Shown here piece after piece: positions 22,716-29,947 of a stretch of DNA of 37,884 bases. Position numbers and translations under genes: made by a program. The DNA is taken from contig DOEC01000017.1 in the NCBI GenBank assembly GCA_003524085.1, positions 1 to 37,884 of the forward strand. The letters are read 5' to 3'. Under the pieces are notes generated by a model. It was not told the DNA's origin. It did no database searches and saw nothing but the letters and a program-made list of their open reading frames with translations. Each line of letters begins with the position of its first letter. The stretch's first letter is position 1. The DNA is from Bacillota bacterium (lineage in GTDB: Bacteria; Bacillota_I; Bacilli_A; RF39; UBA660).

Positions 22716-24500
22716 ATGGATAAAAGTAAAATTAGAAATTTTAGTATAATTGCTCATATAGATCATGGTAAAAGTACTTTAGCAGATAGAATACTTGACG
22801 TGTGTGGTAATGTAACTGAAAGAGAAAGAAAAGAACAACTTTTAGACAATATGGATATTGAAAGAGAAAGAGGCATCACTATTAAACTAAATGCAGTTGA
22901 ACTTAAGTATAAAGGTTACACTTTACATTTAATAGATACACCAGGACACGTAGACTTTAGTTATGAAGTAAGTAGAAGCTTAGCTGCTTGTGAAGGAGCA
23001 ATACTTGTAGTGGATGCAACTCAAGGAATTGAAGCCCAAACTTTAGCTAATCTGTATTTAGCGCTTGATAATGATTTAACGATTATTCCAGTTATAAATA
23101 AAATAGATTTACCTAATGCAGACCCTGAGAAAGTAAAAGACGAACTTGTTAAAACAATAGGTTTTGAAAAAGATGAAATACTTTGTGTAAGTGGAAAAAC
23201 CGGTGAAGGTGTAAAAGAACTTATGGATGCAATAGTTAAAAGAATTCCAGCACCAAAAGGCACTGACGATAAATTAAGAGCTTTAATATTTGATTCATAC
23301 TTTGATAGTTACAAAGGCATAGTTGCTTTAATAAGAGTAGTGGATGGAACTGTTAAATTAAAAGATAAAATTAAAATGATTAGTACAGGTGCCGTGTATG
23401 AAGTAACATCTTTAGGTAAAACAACTCCAAAAGATAGTCCAAGAGATAGTTTAAGTTGCGGAGAAGTTGGATATATTACAGCGAGTATTAAGAGTATAGA
23501 AGACGTAAGAGTGGGAGACACTATTATACATGAAGGCGATGAGTTAGAAGCTTTACCTGGTTATAAACCTATGAAACCAATGGTATTTAGTGGAATATTT
23601 CCAATAGATAGTAGTAAATATAATAACTTAAAAGAAGCTTTAATGAAACTAAAACTAAATGATGCAGCACTTACTTTTGAACCTGAAAAATCTGATGCTT
23701 TAGGTTTCGGTTTTAGATGCGGTTTTCTAGGACTTTTACACATGGAAATCGTAGAAGAGAGAATTGAAAGAGAATTTAATATAGAATTAATTGCAACAAG
23801 TCCAAGCGTTATTTATGAAGTAGAGTTAACAAATGGTGAAACACTTAATATTGATAGTCCAAGTAAAATGCCTGAACAAAGTAAGATTAAATGTGTTAAA
23901 GAACCTTTTGTTAAAACAGATATATTTGTACCAAATGAGTATGTTGGTTCAGTAATGGAGTTATGTCAAGACAAAAGAGGTATTTATAAAAGTGTTAATT
24001 ATATAGACGAAAAAAGGGTGGACGTAATATATGAACTTCCTTTATCAGAAATAGTGTATGACTTCTTTAATAAATTAAAAAGTTTTACTAAAGGTTATGC
24101 TTCATTTGATTATGAGTTTATTGGTAACAGGGAGAGTAAACTTGTTAAATTAGATATTCTTTTGAATGGAGTTGTAGTGGATGCATTAAGTGTAATCGTA
24201 CACAAGGATGACGCTTATAATCGCGGTAAGACTGTTGTTGAAAATTTAAAAAAGATTATTCCAAGACAGATGTTTAGTGTTCCTATTCAAGCTAGTATTG
24301 GTACAAGGGTTATTGCAAGGGAAACAATAAGCGCTATGAAGAAAGATGTACTTGCTAAATGTTACGGGGGAGACGTAAGTAGAAAGAGAAAACTACTTGA
24401 AAAGCAAAAAGAAGGTAAAAAACGTATGAAACAAGTTGGTAGTGTTGAAGTACCTCAAGAAGCATTTTTAAGCGTTTTAAGTGTTGATAAGAAAGAATAA
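22716..24500 (+). CDS. lepA: Elongation factor 4 (LepA GTPase)
   Basis: 594 residues from ATG 22716 (GGATGTG upstream), close to the usual ~600. A translational GTPase that acts on stalled or stressed ribosomes and on 30S maturation. G1 is AHIDHGKST, switch I holds ERERGITIK, G3 is DTPGHVDFS, G4 is NKIDLP and G5 lies in CVSGKTGEGV. LepA-specific features follow: domain II, GFRCGFLGLLHMEI, PSVIYEV, and the C-terminal segment VIARETISAMKKDVLAKCYG, then GDVSRKRKLLEKQKEGKKRM. Single gene with its own promoter and terminator. Confidence 0.97.
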   Translation: MDKSKIRNFSIIAHIDHGKSTLADRILDVCGNVTERERKEQLLDNMDIERERGITIKLNAVELKYKGYTLHLIDTPGHVDFSYEVSRSLAACEGAILVVDATQGIEAQTLANLYLALDNDLTIIPVINKIDLPNADPEKVKDELVKTIGFEKDEILCVSGKTGEGVKELMDAIVKRIPAPKGTDDKLRALIFDSYFDSYKGIVALIRVVDGTVKLKDKIKMISTGAVYEVTSLGKTTPKDSPRDSLSCGEVGYITASIKSIEDVRVGDTIIHEGDELEALPGYKPMKPMVFSGIFPIDSSKYNNLKEALMKLKLNDAALTFEPEKSDALGFGFRCGFLGLLHMEIVEERIEREFNIELIATSPSVIYEVELTNGETLNIDSPSKMPEQSKIKCVKEPFVKTDIFVPNEYVGSVMELCQDKRGIYKSVNYIDEKRVDVIYELPLSEIVYDFFNKLKSFTKGYASFDYEFIGNRESKLVKLDILLNGVVVDALSVIVHKDDAYNRGKTVVENLKKIIPRQMFSVPIQASIGTRVIARETISAMKKDVLAKCYGGDVSRKRKLLEKQKEGKKRMKQVGSVEVPQEAFLSVLSVDKKE

Positions 24501-24522
24501 GACTAGTTTTATTCTTTTTTTT
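24492..24522 (+). terminator. lepA terminator
   Basis: AAAGAATAA (24492-24500) pairs with TTATTCTTT (24509-24517) around an 8-nt loop, followed by a T-run. Confidence 0.8.
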
Positions 24523-24537
24523 ATGAAATCTTTTTTA

Positions 24538-24641
24538 ACAGATTTTAAAAATTGGTAACAATTAATATCTGAAATTGTATTTAATTTATTACATTTGTAG
24601 TTAATAAGGTTCAAAAATGTATAACAATTTTTAAAATCTGT
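24538..24641. repeat. 17-bp perfect inverted repeat with 70-nt spacer upstream of the MuF-C-like gene
   Basis: ACAGATTTTAAAAATTG (24538-24554) and CAATTTTTAAAATCTGT (24625-24641) are perfect inverse copies, 70 nt apart. The right arm ends four bases before the -35 of the next gene. It could be a pair of regulator sites, or the ends of a small element. Confidence 0.75.
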
Positions 24642-24645
24642 AAAT

Positions 24646-24674
24646 TTGACAGTGTTTTTTATATATGGTAAATT
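24646..24674 (+). promoter_or_regulatory. Promoter of the MuF-C-like gene
   Basis: Perfect -35 TTGACA (24646-24651), 17-bp spacer, -10 TAAATT (24669-24674). Confidence 0.65.
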
Positions 24675-24696
24675 TAGGAAGAAAGGAGAGGATAGA

Positions 24697-25329
24697 ATGA
24701 CTAGTTATATCATGGAAAAGTCTTTGGCTGATAGAATAGACGATGTTCTAAAAAACATATATGAAAGAAATCCTGTGAGATTAAGAAATAACACGCCAGA
24801 TGTATTAGTTGATAATGGAGTGAAAAATTTACCGATGTATGAAAATCCATCTCACGTAAGAAAGAATATTTTGACAGAACAAGAAGCTACTAAATTGGGT
24901 TTATCGATAAATAAAAGTGACCATTATCATGGTTTGGGAAAAGAATTATATATTAAAGTAATTTCTAGTTTAGATAACCCTAGAGTTATATTTAGGAATA
25001 AAAATAAAAACAATGAATTTTTGATTTTAACAATGATAAAAGACATACATAACAATAATATCATTATTCCAATAGAAGCAGAAACAACAACTAGCGTTAA
25101 CAACATGATGATAGACATTAATAGAATTAAAACAATATATGGTTACAATAGAACTCAGCCAAATTTAAATAAATATATTAAAGACAATTTAAGCTCTAAA
25201 AAGATAGAAAAAATATATGAACAAAAAATCATGCACAAATTTAGGGAAACATTAGTTAAACAAAATGTTAAGTTTATAAAAAAAGAGAACTCAAGTACGA
25301 ATATAGCTTCGCAGTTGCGTTCCCTATAG
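24697..25329 (+). CDS. MuF-C-like (Barnase/EndoU/colicin E5-type fold) nuclease domain protein
   Basis: 210 residues from ATG 24697, with AAAGGAGAGG upstream; the longer frame starting at 24646 lies in the promoter. Residues ~85-175 recall the phage MuF C-terminal toxin domain: a His in YHGLGKELYIKVISSLDNPR, then VIFRNKNKNNEFLILTMIKD, IIIPIEAE, and RIKTIYGYNRTQPNLNKYI, matching the LP..L.nP..vf, ns.vvlt, pi.v.i, N.I.SiYgk order of that family as I remember it. In phages it is fused to the MuF portal-associated domain; here it stands alone with ~80 other N-terminal residues. No immunity gene is obvious. Probably an orphan nuclease toxin or domesticated phage fragment. Confidence 0.6.
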   Translation: MTSYIMEKSLADRIDDVLKNIYERNPVRLRNNTPDVLVDNGVKNLPMYENPSHVRKNILTEQEATKLGLSINKSDHYHGLGKELYIKVISSLDNPRVIFRNKNKNNEFLILTMIKDIHNNNIIIPIEAETTTSVNNMMIDINRIKTIYGYNRTQPNLNKYIKDNLSSKKIEKIYEQKIMHKFRETLVKQNVKFIKKENSSTNIASQLRSL

Positions 25330-25462
25330 ATAATTTAATCACTTTATAACACTAATGTCAACAAAAAAATGAAATACTGAATGCAAATGTGAAAATTTAG
25401 TCGTTTAAAATCGGTAATGATAATGTATAAATTTATTACGAAAGGAAAGGAGAGAAAATAAA

Positions 25463-26413
25463 ATGAATTACTATAATGAAATTAAGAGTATTCTAGTAGA
25501 TAATGCGATCGGAAGGAAAGTAAGAGAATACAAAAGTAATCAAAAAGACTTAGAGAGTTATTACAATGTAGGTAAACTTCTAGTTGAAGCACAAGGTGGA
25601 GAAGAAAGGGCTAAGTATGGTAACGGACTTATTAAAGAGTATTCTAAGAGGCTTACTAGTGAACTTGGTAAAGGATATTCGGTTAGGTCTTTAACTGATA
25701 TGAGAACGTTTTATTCTTTTTGCCAAAAACGGCAATCACTGATTGCCGAATTCAAGTTTCAAAATATTTCGTGGACATGTATTACAAAATTGTTGAAATT
25801 AGACGATATTAATGCAATATTCTATTATGTTAAATGTATTGGTAAAATGAATTTAATTACAAGAGAGTTAGATTTAAAATTAAAATCAAAAGAGTATGAA
25901 AGACTTGATAGTAAAATTAAAGAAAAATTAGTAAAACAGGAAGAAGTTTCAGTAAGGGATAAAATACCAGACCCGATAGTATTGGAAGGTTTAGAATATA
26001 AAGAAAGACTTACTGAAAAGATGGTACAGAAATGGATAGACGAAAACCCAACTTTATTTTGTAAGTCATTAGGTGAAGGGTATTCTTACATAGAAAGCCA
26101 ATATAAAATTAAAATAGGTTCAAATTATAACTATATAGATATATTACTATTTAATTACATATCTAATTCATTTGTAGTAGTAGAGATAAAAGTAACAGAA
26201 CTCAAGAAAGAACACATAGGACAAATAGAAACTTACATGAATTACGTTGATGTTAATCTAAAAAAAGACTTTCACAATAAGACAACAGGGATACTTTTAG
26301 TTAGAGAAAATAACAAGTGGCTTATTAAATACATAAATAATGATGGAATATTAGTAAGAAACTACATAACAAGTGACGAGCAAGTTAGTGAATATTTAGG
26401 AGGGTTAAAATGA
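25463..26413 (+). CDS. DUF1016 / PDDEXK nuclease-domain protein (YhcG-like)
   Basis: 316 residues; AAAGGAGAG precedes ATG 25463. The N-terminal half fits the YhcG/DUF1016 N-terminal domain: YYNVGKLLVEAQGG, then YGNGLIKEYSKRLT and GKGYSVRSLTDMRTFY, then SWTCITKLLKLDD. The C-terminal half has the PD-(D/E)xK nuclease core: YIDILLFN followed by SFVVVEIKVTE, giving the Asp and the Glu-x-Lys. Members of this family are found near defence and R-M genes, and their biology is poorly known. Unlike many longer relatives, this copy has a short linker between the halves. The stop overlaps a 31-residue ORF by ATGA. Confidence 0.8.
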   Translation: MNYYNEIKSILVDNAIGRKVREYKSNQKDLESYYNVGKLLVEAQGGEERAKYGNGLIKEYSKRLTSELGKGYSVRSLTDMRTFYSFCQKRQSLIAEFKFQNISWTCITKLLKLDDINAIFYYVKCIGKMNLITRELDLKLKSKEYERLDSKIKEKLVKQEEVSVRDKIPDPIVLEGLEYKERLTEKMVQKWIDENPTLFCKSLGEGYSYIESQYKIKIGSNYNYIDILLFNYISNSFVVVEIKVTELKKEHIGQIETYMNYVDVNLKKDFHNKTTGILLVRENNKWLIKYINNDGILVRNYITSDEQVSEYLGGLK

Positions 26414-26505
26414 ATTACTATTATAATGAATATTGCTCTATAAAACTTATAGATGAACTAGGAAAAGAAGACAATACTAGAATGTTAAAATATTTACTTG
26501 GGTAA
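26410..26505 (+). CDS. 31-aa ORF overlapping the DUF1016 gene, possible remnant
   Basis: ATG 26410 overlaps the previous stop as ATGA, and AGGAGGGTT lies upstream. It reads MNYYYNEYCSIKLIDELGKE, then DNTRMLKYLLG. The start resembles the start of the DUF1016 protein itself (MNYYNEIKSIL), so it may be the first codons of a duplicated or deleted second gene. It may also be a real tiny partner. No function can be given. Confidence 0.4.
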   Translation: MNYYYNEYCSIKLIDELGKEDNTRMLKYLLG

Positions 26506-26665
26506 AAATTACACTCATTGACTTTCAAATTCAAAAGCTTTAATTTTATATTACAAATTGTAACGAGTCAGTAAAAGATTTATTTAAAATGTAGTAAAAT
26601 CTCAACTTTTAGCATTAAAACTACAAAAAAAACGCAACTTTGCCATAATTATATTAAAAAGGCAC

Positions 26666-26694
26666 TTGAAAAAACAAGCATTTTGTGATATTAT
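26666..26694 (+). promoter_or_regulatory. Promoter of the rplK operon
   Basis: -35 TTGAAA (26666-26671), 17-bp spacer, -10 TATTAT (26689-26694). In the gene-free stretch 26506-26808 I see only this promoter and the leader hairpin at 26731-26763. Confidence 0.65.
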
Positions 26695-26730
26695 TTACCT
26701 TGAGTTATATATTTATTATGTAACTAAAGA

Positions 26731-26763
26731 AGTGGAAGAGTTTTGGATTGCTTGTGGACCACT
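26731..26763 (+). promoter_or_regulatory. Putative ribosomal-protein leader hairpin before rplK
   Basis: AGTGG (26731-26735) pairs with CCACT (26759-26763), with a second GTGG inside. The GTGG/CCAC layout close to rplK-rplA recalls the L1-binding leader that gives feedback control in other bacteria. There is no direct support beyond shape and position. Confidence 0.4.
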
Positions 26764-26808
26764 CGCGAAAATTAACTAGAATATTAAATTTTATAGGAGG
26801 TGTTTTTC

Positions 26809-27405
26809 GTGGCAAAGAAAGTTACTAAAGTTGTAAAAATTCAAATTCCTGCTGGAAAGGCTACACCAGCTCCACCAGTTGGTACAATATTTGGACCTCT
26901 AGGAATTAACTTACAAGAATTTTGTACAAGATACAACGATGCAACTAGAGACAAAATGGGAGATATAATCCCATGTGAAGTTAGTGTTTACGATGACAGA
27001 AGTTTTGACTTCGTATTAAAGACACCACCTGCTGCTAGTTTACTTTTAAAAGTTGCTGGTGTTCAAAAAGGTGGAGTTAAAGGCGCTAATGATATAGTTG
27101 CTACAATTACAAAAGATCAGTTAAAACAAGTTGCTGAAATTAAGCTACCAGACTTAAATACAAATGATATTGAACAAGCTATGAAAATAGTTGCAGGTAC
27201 TGCTAGAAACATGGGTATTGCTGTTAAAGGACTTAATGATGTAGAACTTGAAGAACAAGCTGAAGAAGCAAAAGAAGCTGAAGCTGAAATGGCTAAATTA
27301 GATGCTGAATTTGCTGAAATGGAAGCTGAAGCTAAAGCTAATGCTGATGCTGAAGTTCCAGAAGTAGAAAGTACTGAACAAAAAGCTGAAAGCGTAGAAG
27401 AATAA
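26809..27405 (+). CDS. rplK: 50S ribosomal protein uL11 with long acidic C-terminal tail
   Basis: 198 residues from GTG 26809; AGGAGG (26795-26800) is 8 bases upstream, and the earlier in-frame GTG at 26800 overlaps that site and is rejected. KIQIPAGKATPAPPVG, then FGPLGINLQEFC, then KTPPAASLLLKVAGVQKG are classic L11. It forms the base of the factor-binding stalk with L10/L12 and the 23S GTPase centre. Normal L11 is ~141 residues and would end near the GLNDVEL position. Here ~52 further residues of Glu/Ala repeats follow (EEQAEEAKEAEAEMAKLDAE and on, to QKAESVEE), a probable charged helix plus disordered end. rplA follows after 61 bases. Confidence 0.95.
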   Translation: MAKKVTKVVKIQIPAGKATPAPPVGTIFGPLGINLQEFCTRYNDATRDKMGDIIPCEVSVYDDRSFDFVLKTPPAASLLLKVAGVQKGGVKGANDIVATITKDQLKQVAEIKLPDLNTNDIEQAMKIVAGTARNMGIAVKGLNDVELEEQAEEAKEAEAEMAKLDAEFAEMEAEAKANADAEVPEVESTEQKAESVEE

Positions 27406-27466
27406 TAAGTAATAAAAAAGTCGAGTAAGATAAAGAATCCAAATACCACATAAAGGAGGTAAAATT

Positions 27467-28159
27467 ATGAAACGTCGTGGACGCTTATATGTGGAAGCTT
27501 CAAAGAGTGTAGACAAAAACAAATTATACACACCAGAAGAAGCGGTTAAATTAGTTAAATCTCTTTCTAAAAGAAAATTTGATGAAACAGTAGAAGTTGC
27601 TATGAATTTAAATGTTGATACTACAAAAAGTGATCAACAAGTAAGAAGTTCATTCACACTTCCAAATGGTACTGGTAAAACTAAAAGAGTTTTAGTTGTA
27701 ACTAAGACTAAAGCTGAAGAAGCTAAAAATGCTGGTGCTGACTTCGTTGGAGACGACGACATCATTGAAAAAATAGTTAAAGAGAACTGGTTTGATTTTG
27801 ATGTAATGGTTGCAACACCTGAAATGATGGTTAGTTTAGGTAAAATTGGTAAAATTTTAGGACCTAAAGGTTTAATGCCAAACCCTAAAACTGGAACTGT
27901 TACTACAAACGTAAGTGATGCAATTGCTAACATTAGAAAAGGTATGGTAGAATATAGAGCCGATTCTAATGGTAACGTACACGCACTTGTTGGTAAAGTT
28001 AGTTTTGATGAAGATAAATTAACTGAAAACTTAGTTAGTTTCATCAATGAAGTAATTAAAAATAAGCCTACAGGTGTTAAAGGTTCATTCGTTAAGAATA
28101 TAAGTATTTCTTCAACAATGGGTCCTGGAGTTAAAATTGACACAAATTTATTTAAATAG
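27467..28159 (+). CDS. rplA: 50S ribosomal protein uL1
   Basis: 230 residues, normal length. It forms the mobile L1 stalk at the E site and in many bacteria represses its own operon by binding mRNA. YTPEEAVKLVKSLSKRKFDE at the N-terminus, then GKIGKILGPKGLMPNPKTGT and VKNISISSTMGPGVKID, are family hallmarks. AAAGGAGG lies before ATG 27467. Co-transcribed with rplK; a new promoter follows it. Confidence 0.97.
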   Translation: MKRRGRLYVEASKSVDKNKLYTPEEAVKLVKSLSKRKFDETVEVAMNLNVDTTKSDQQVRSSFTLPNGTGKTKRVLVVTKTKAEEAKNAGADFVGDDDIIEKIVKENWFDFDVMVATPEMMVSLGKIGKILGPKGLMPNPKTGTVTTNVSDAIANIRKGMVEYRADSNGNVHALVGKVSFDEDKLTENLVSFINEVIKNKPTGVKGSFVKNISISSTMGPGVKIDTNLFK

Positions 28160-28161
28160 TA

Positions 28162-28190
28162 TTTACAAAATTAACTTTTTGTAGTAAAAT
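28162..28190 (+). promoter_or_regulatory. Promoter of rplJ-rplL
   Basis: -35 TTTACA (28162-28167), 17-bp spacer, -10 TAAAAT (28185-28190), directly after the rplA stop. Confidence 0.65.
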
Positions 28191-28195
28191 ACTAT

Positions 28196-28300
28196 TCATG
28201 AGTTCACCGTAGACCGTAGGTATACAAATAAATCCTACCGAGGAAGACTAATCTTTTAAGAAGTTTTCCTTGTGCGGAAAACTTTTATTAATATTATAAG
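28196..28300 (+). promoter_or_regulatory. L10 leader (autoregulatory RNA of rplJL)
   Basis: The leader has the L10-leader pattern: ACCGTAGGT and ATCCTACCG strands around an A-rich segment, GAGGAAGACTAATC, then the attenuator hairpin AAGTTTTCC (28261-28269) / GGAAAACTT (28276-28284) with loop TTGTGC. L10(L12)4 binding should favour the terminator and reduce rplJL expression. Confidence 0.85.
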
Positions 28301-28309
28301 GAGGAAAAA

Positions 28310-28813
28310 ATGGCAAGCGAAAAAAATCTAAAAGTTAAAAAAGACCTCGTAAGTGAAATCAATTCTAAGTTAGATACTGCTAGTACAGTTTTATTAGTAG
28401 ACTACCAAGGAATGAGTGTGCTTGAACTTAATAATCTTAGACAAAGTTTAAAAAGTACTGGCAGCGATTTAAAAGTATACAAAAATACTTTAGCTAGTAT
28501 AGCTTTTAAAGAAAAAGACATTAAGTTAGATGACTACATGACTGGACCTAATGCTTACATCTTTAGTAAAGATATCATCGAGCCTATTAAAATAGTTAGC
28601 GAAGCTGCTAAGAAAAATGAAAACTTAACAATTAAAGCTGGTTATATTAATGGTGAATTTGCTGATACAAAAACTATTGGTGAATATGCAAGTATTCCAA
28701 GTTATGAAGGACTTCTTACAATGTTTGCTGGTGGCTTAATTGAACACGTAAGAAATTTAAGTATTGCACTTAACTTATATGCCGAAAAATTAGAGAATGG
28801 AGGAAATGAATAA
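28310..28813 (+). CDS. rplJ: 50S ribosomal protein uL10
   Basis: 167 residues. It anchors L7/L12 dimers to the stalk base. The N-terminal globular part has LLVDYQGMSVLELNNLRQSL and KVYKNTLASIAFKE; the C-terminal helix (LSIALNLYAEKLENGG) is the L12-binding platform. AAGGAGGA lies before ATG 28310. Its stop shares one base with the rplL start (TAATG), and it is under the L10 leader. Confidence 0.96.
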   Translation: MASEKNLKVKKDLVSEINSKLDTASTVLLVDYQGMSVLELNNLRQSLKSTGSDLKVYKNTLASIAFKEKDIKLDDYMTGPNAYIFSKDIIEPIKIVSEAAKKNENLTIKAGYINGEFADTKTIGEYASIPSYEGLLTMFAGGLIEHVRNLSIALNLYAEKLENGGNE

Positions 28814-29181
28814 TGGCAAAAATTGAAAACAAAGATATTATCGAAGCAATTAAAGAAAAAACTATTCTTGAAGTTAAAGAATTAGTTGATATGATGAAAG
28901 AAGAATTTGGAGTAGATCCAAGTGCTGTTGCTGTAGCTGCTCAACCTGCTGCAAGCGCTGAAGACGAAGGAGATGTAACTAAGACTGTAGTTCTAGCTAA
29001 TGCTGGAGGACAAAAGTTACAAGTAATCAAACTAGTTAGAGAAATCACTGGTTTAGGATTAAAAGAAGCTAAAGACTTAGCTGATAATGGTGGTAATATC
29101 AAAGAAAACGTTTCTATGGATGAAGCTAATGATTTAAAAGCTAAATTTGAAGAAGTTGGCGCTACTATAGAATTAAAGTAA
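28813..29181 (+). CDS. rplL: 50S ribosomal protein bL12
   Basis: 122 residues. The N-terminal dimer domain (IIEAIKEKTILEVKELVDMM) is followed by an Ala-rich hinge (AVAVAAQPAASAED) and the factor-binding domain with KLQVIKLVREITGLGLKEAK. Translated by coupling to rplJ; an intrinsic terminator follows. Confidence 0.97.
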   Translation: MAKIENKDIIEAIKEKTILEVKELVDMMKEEFGVDPSAVAVAAQPAASAEDEGDVTKTVVLANAGGQKLQVIKLVREITGLGLKEAKDLADNGGNIKENVSMDEANDLKAKFEEVGATIELK

Positions 29182-29193
29182 GCAAAAAATTAC

Positions 29194-29220
29194 AGCCTTT
29201 ACTATTAAAAAGGCTTTTTT
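29194..29220 (+). terminator. Terminator after rplL
   Basis: AGCCTTT (29194-29200) pairs with AAAGGCT (29209-29215), followed by six T. It may be partial, with some read-through into the methyltransferase gene. Confidence 0.8.
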
Positions 29221-29243
29221 GCGTTAATAAGAAGGGAGTATTT

Positions 29244-29831
29244 ATGGAACATTATTTTACAAATAACGAAAGCTTAAAAAGTGATTTTAGGAGTGTAAAG
29301 TATGTCTACAAAGATACTCCTTTTGTATTTACTAGTGATTTAGGAGTTTTTTCTAAAGACAAAATTGACTATGGAAGTAAATCTTTACTAGAAAAAGTCC
29401 TAGAAATAGAAAGTACTGGCAAAAAAATACTAGATGTTGGATGTGGTTATGGTTTTATCGGAATAGTTTTGTCTAAAATATTAGACAGTACAGTAGATAT
29501 GGTAGACGTTAACAAAAGAGCTTTACATTTAACACAAATGAATATAAAAAATATGAAAGTGAATGCTGAATGTTTTTTATCAGACGCTTACAAATCCGTT
29601 ACAGAAAAGTATGATATAATTATAACAAATCCTCCCATCAGGGCAGGCAAAGACAAAGTTTTAGAAATACTTTTAGGTGCAAAAGAACATTTAAATATAG
29701 ATGGTACACTTTATTATGTGATAAGAAAAGACCAAGGTGCAAAAAGTATAACTAAGGTGTTAAGTGAAACATATAAAATAGAACTATTAGAAAAAAATAA
29801 AGGTTTCTATATTTATAGTGCAAAACTTTAA
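29244..29831 (+). CDS. rsmC: Class I SAM-dependent methyltransferase, RsmC/YbxB-like
   Basis: 195 residues, the length of the single-domain RsmC C-terminal half. ILDVGCGYGFIGIVLS is the SAM motif I, and TNPPIRAGKDKV is the NPP catalytic motif with the RAGK extension typical of 16S rRNA guanine-N2 (G1207) methyltransferases. YFTNNESLKSDFRSVKYVYK at the N-terminus is also typical. The gene stands between rplL and rpoB as ybxB does in Bacillus. The target base is inferred from the family. GAAGGGAG precedes ATG 29244. Confidence 0.88.
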   Translation: MEHYFTNNESLKSDFRSVKYVYKDTPFVFTSDLGVFSKDKIDYGSKSLLEKVLEIESTGKKILDVGCGYGFIGIVLSKILDSTVDMVDVNKRALHLTQMNIKNMKVNAECFLSDAYKSVTEKYDIIITNPPIRAGKDKVLEILLGAKEHLNIDGTLYYVIRKDQGAKSITKVLSETYKIELLEKNKGFYIYSAKL

Positions 29832-29849
29832 GAAATTGACTTTAAGTAG

Positions 29850-29878
29850 TTGACTTCTTTACAAAAATCAAGTAAAAT
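29850..29878 (+). promoter_or_regulatory. Promoter of rpoBC
   Basis: -35 TTGACT (29850-29855), 17-bp spacer, -10 TAAAAT (29873-29878). Confidence 0.7.
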
Positions 29879-29947
29879 TATATATTGCGATACATGTAGT
29901 TTCTTGACTCTATGTGTTTTAAATCTAAGGGATTGGGGTGACTAATT

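Noticed and set aside
27634..28143. 169-codon minus-strand frame opposite rplA, and other long antisense frames (for example opposite lepA, rpoB and rpoC)
   Set aside because: They mirror conserved genes in another frame, lack ribosome sites and show no family pattern.
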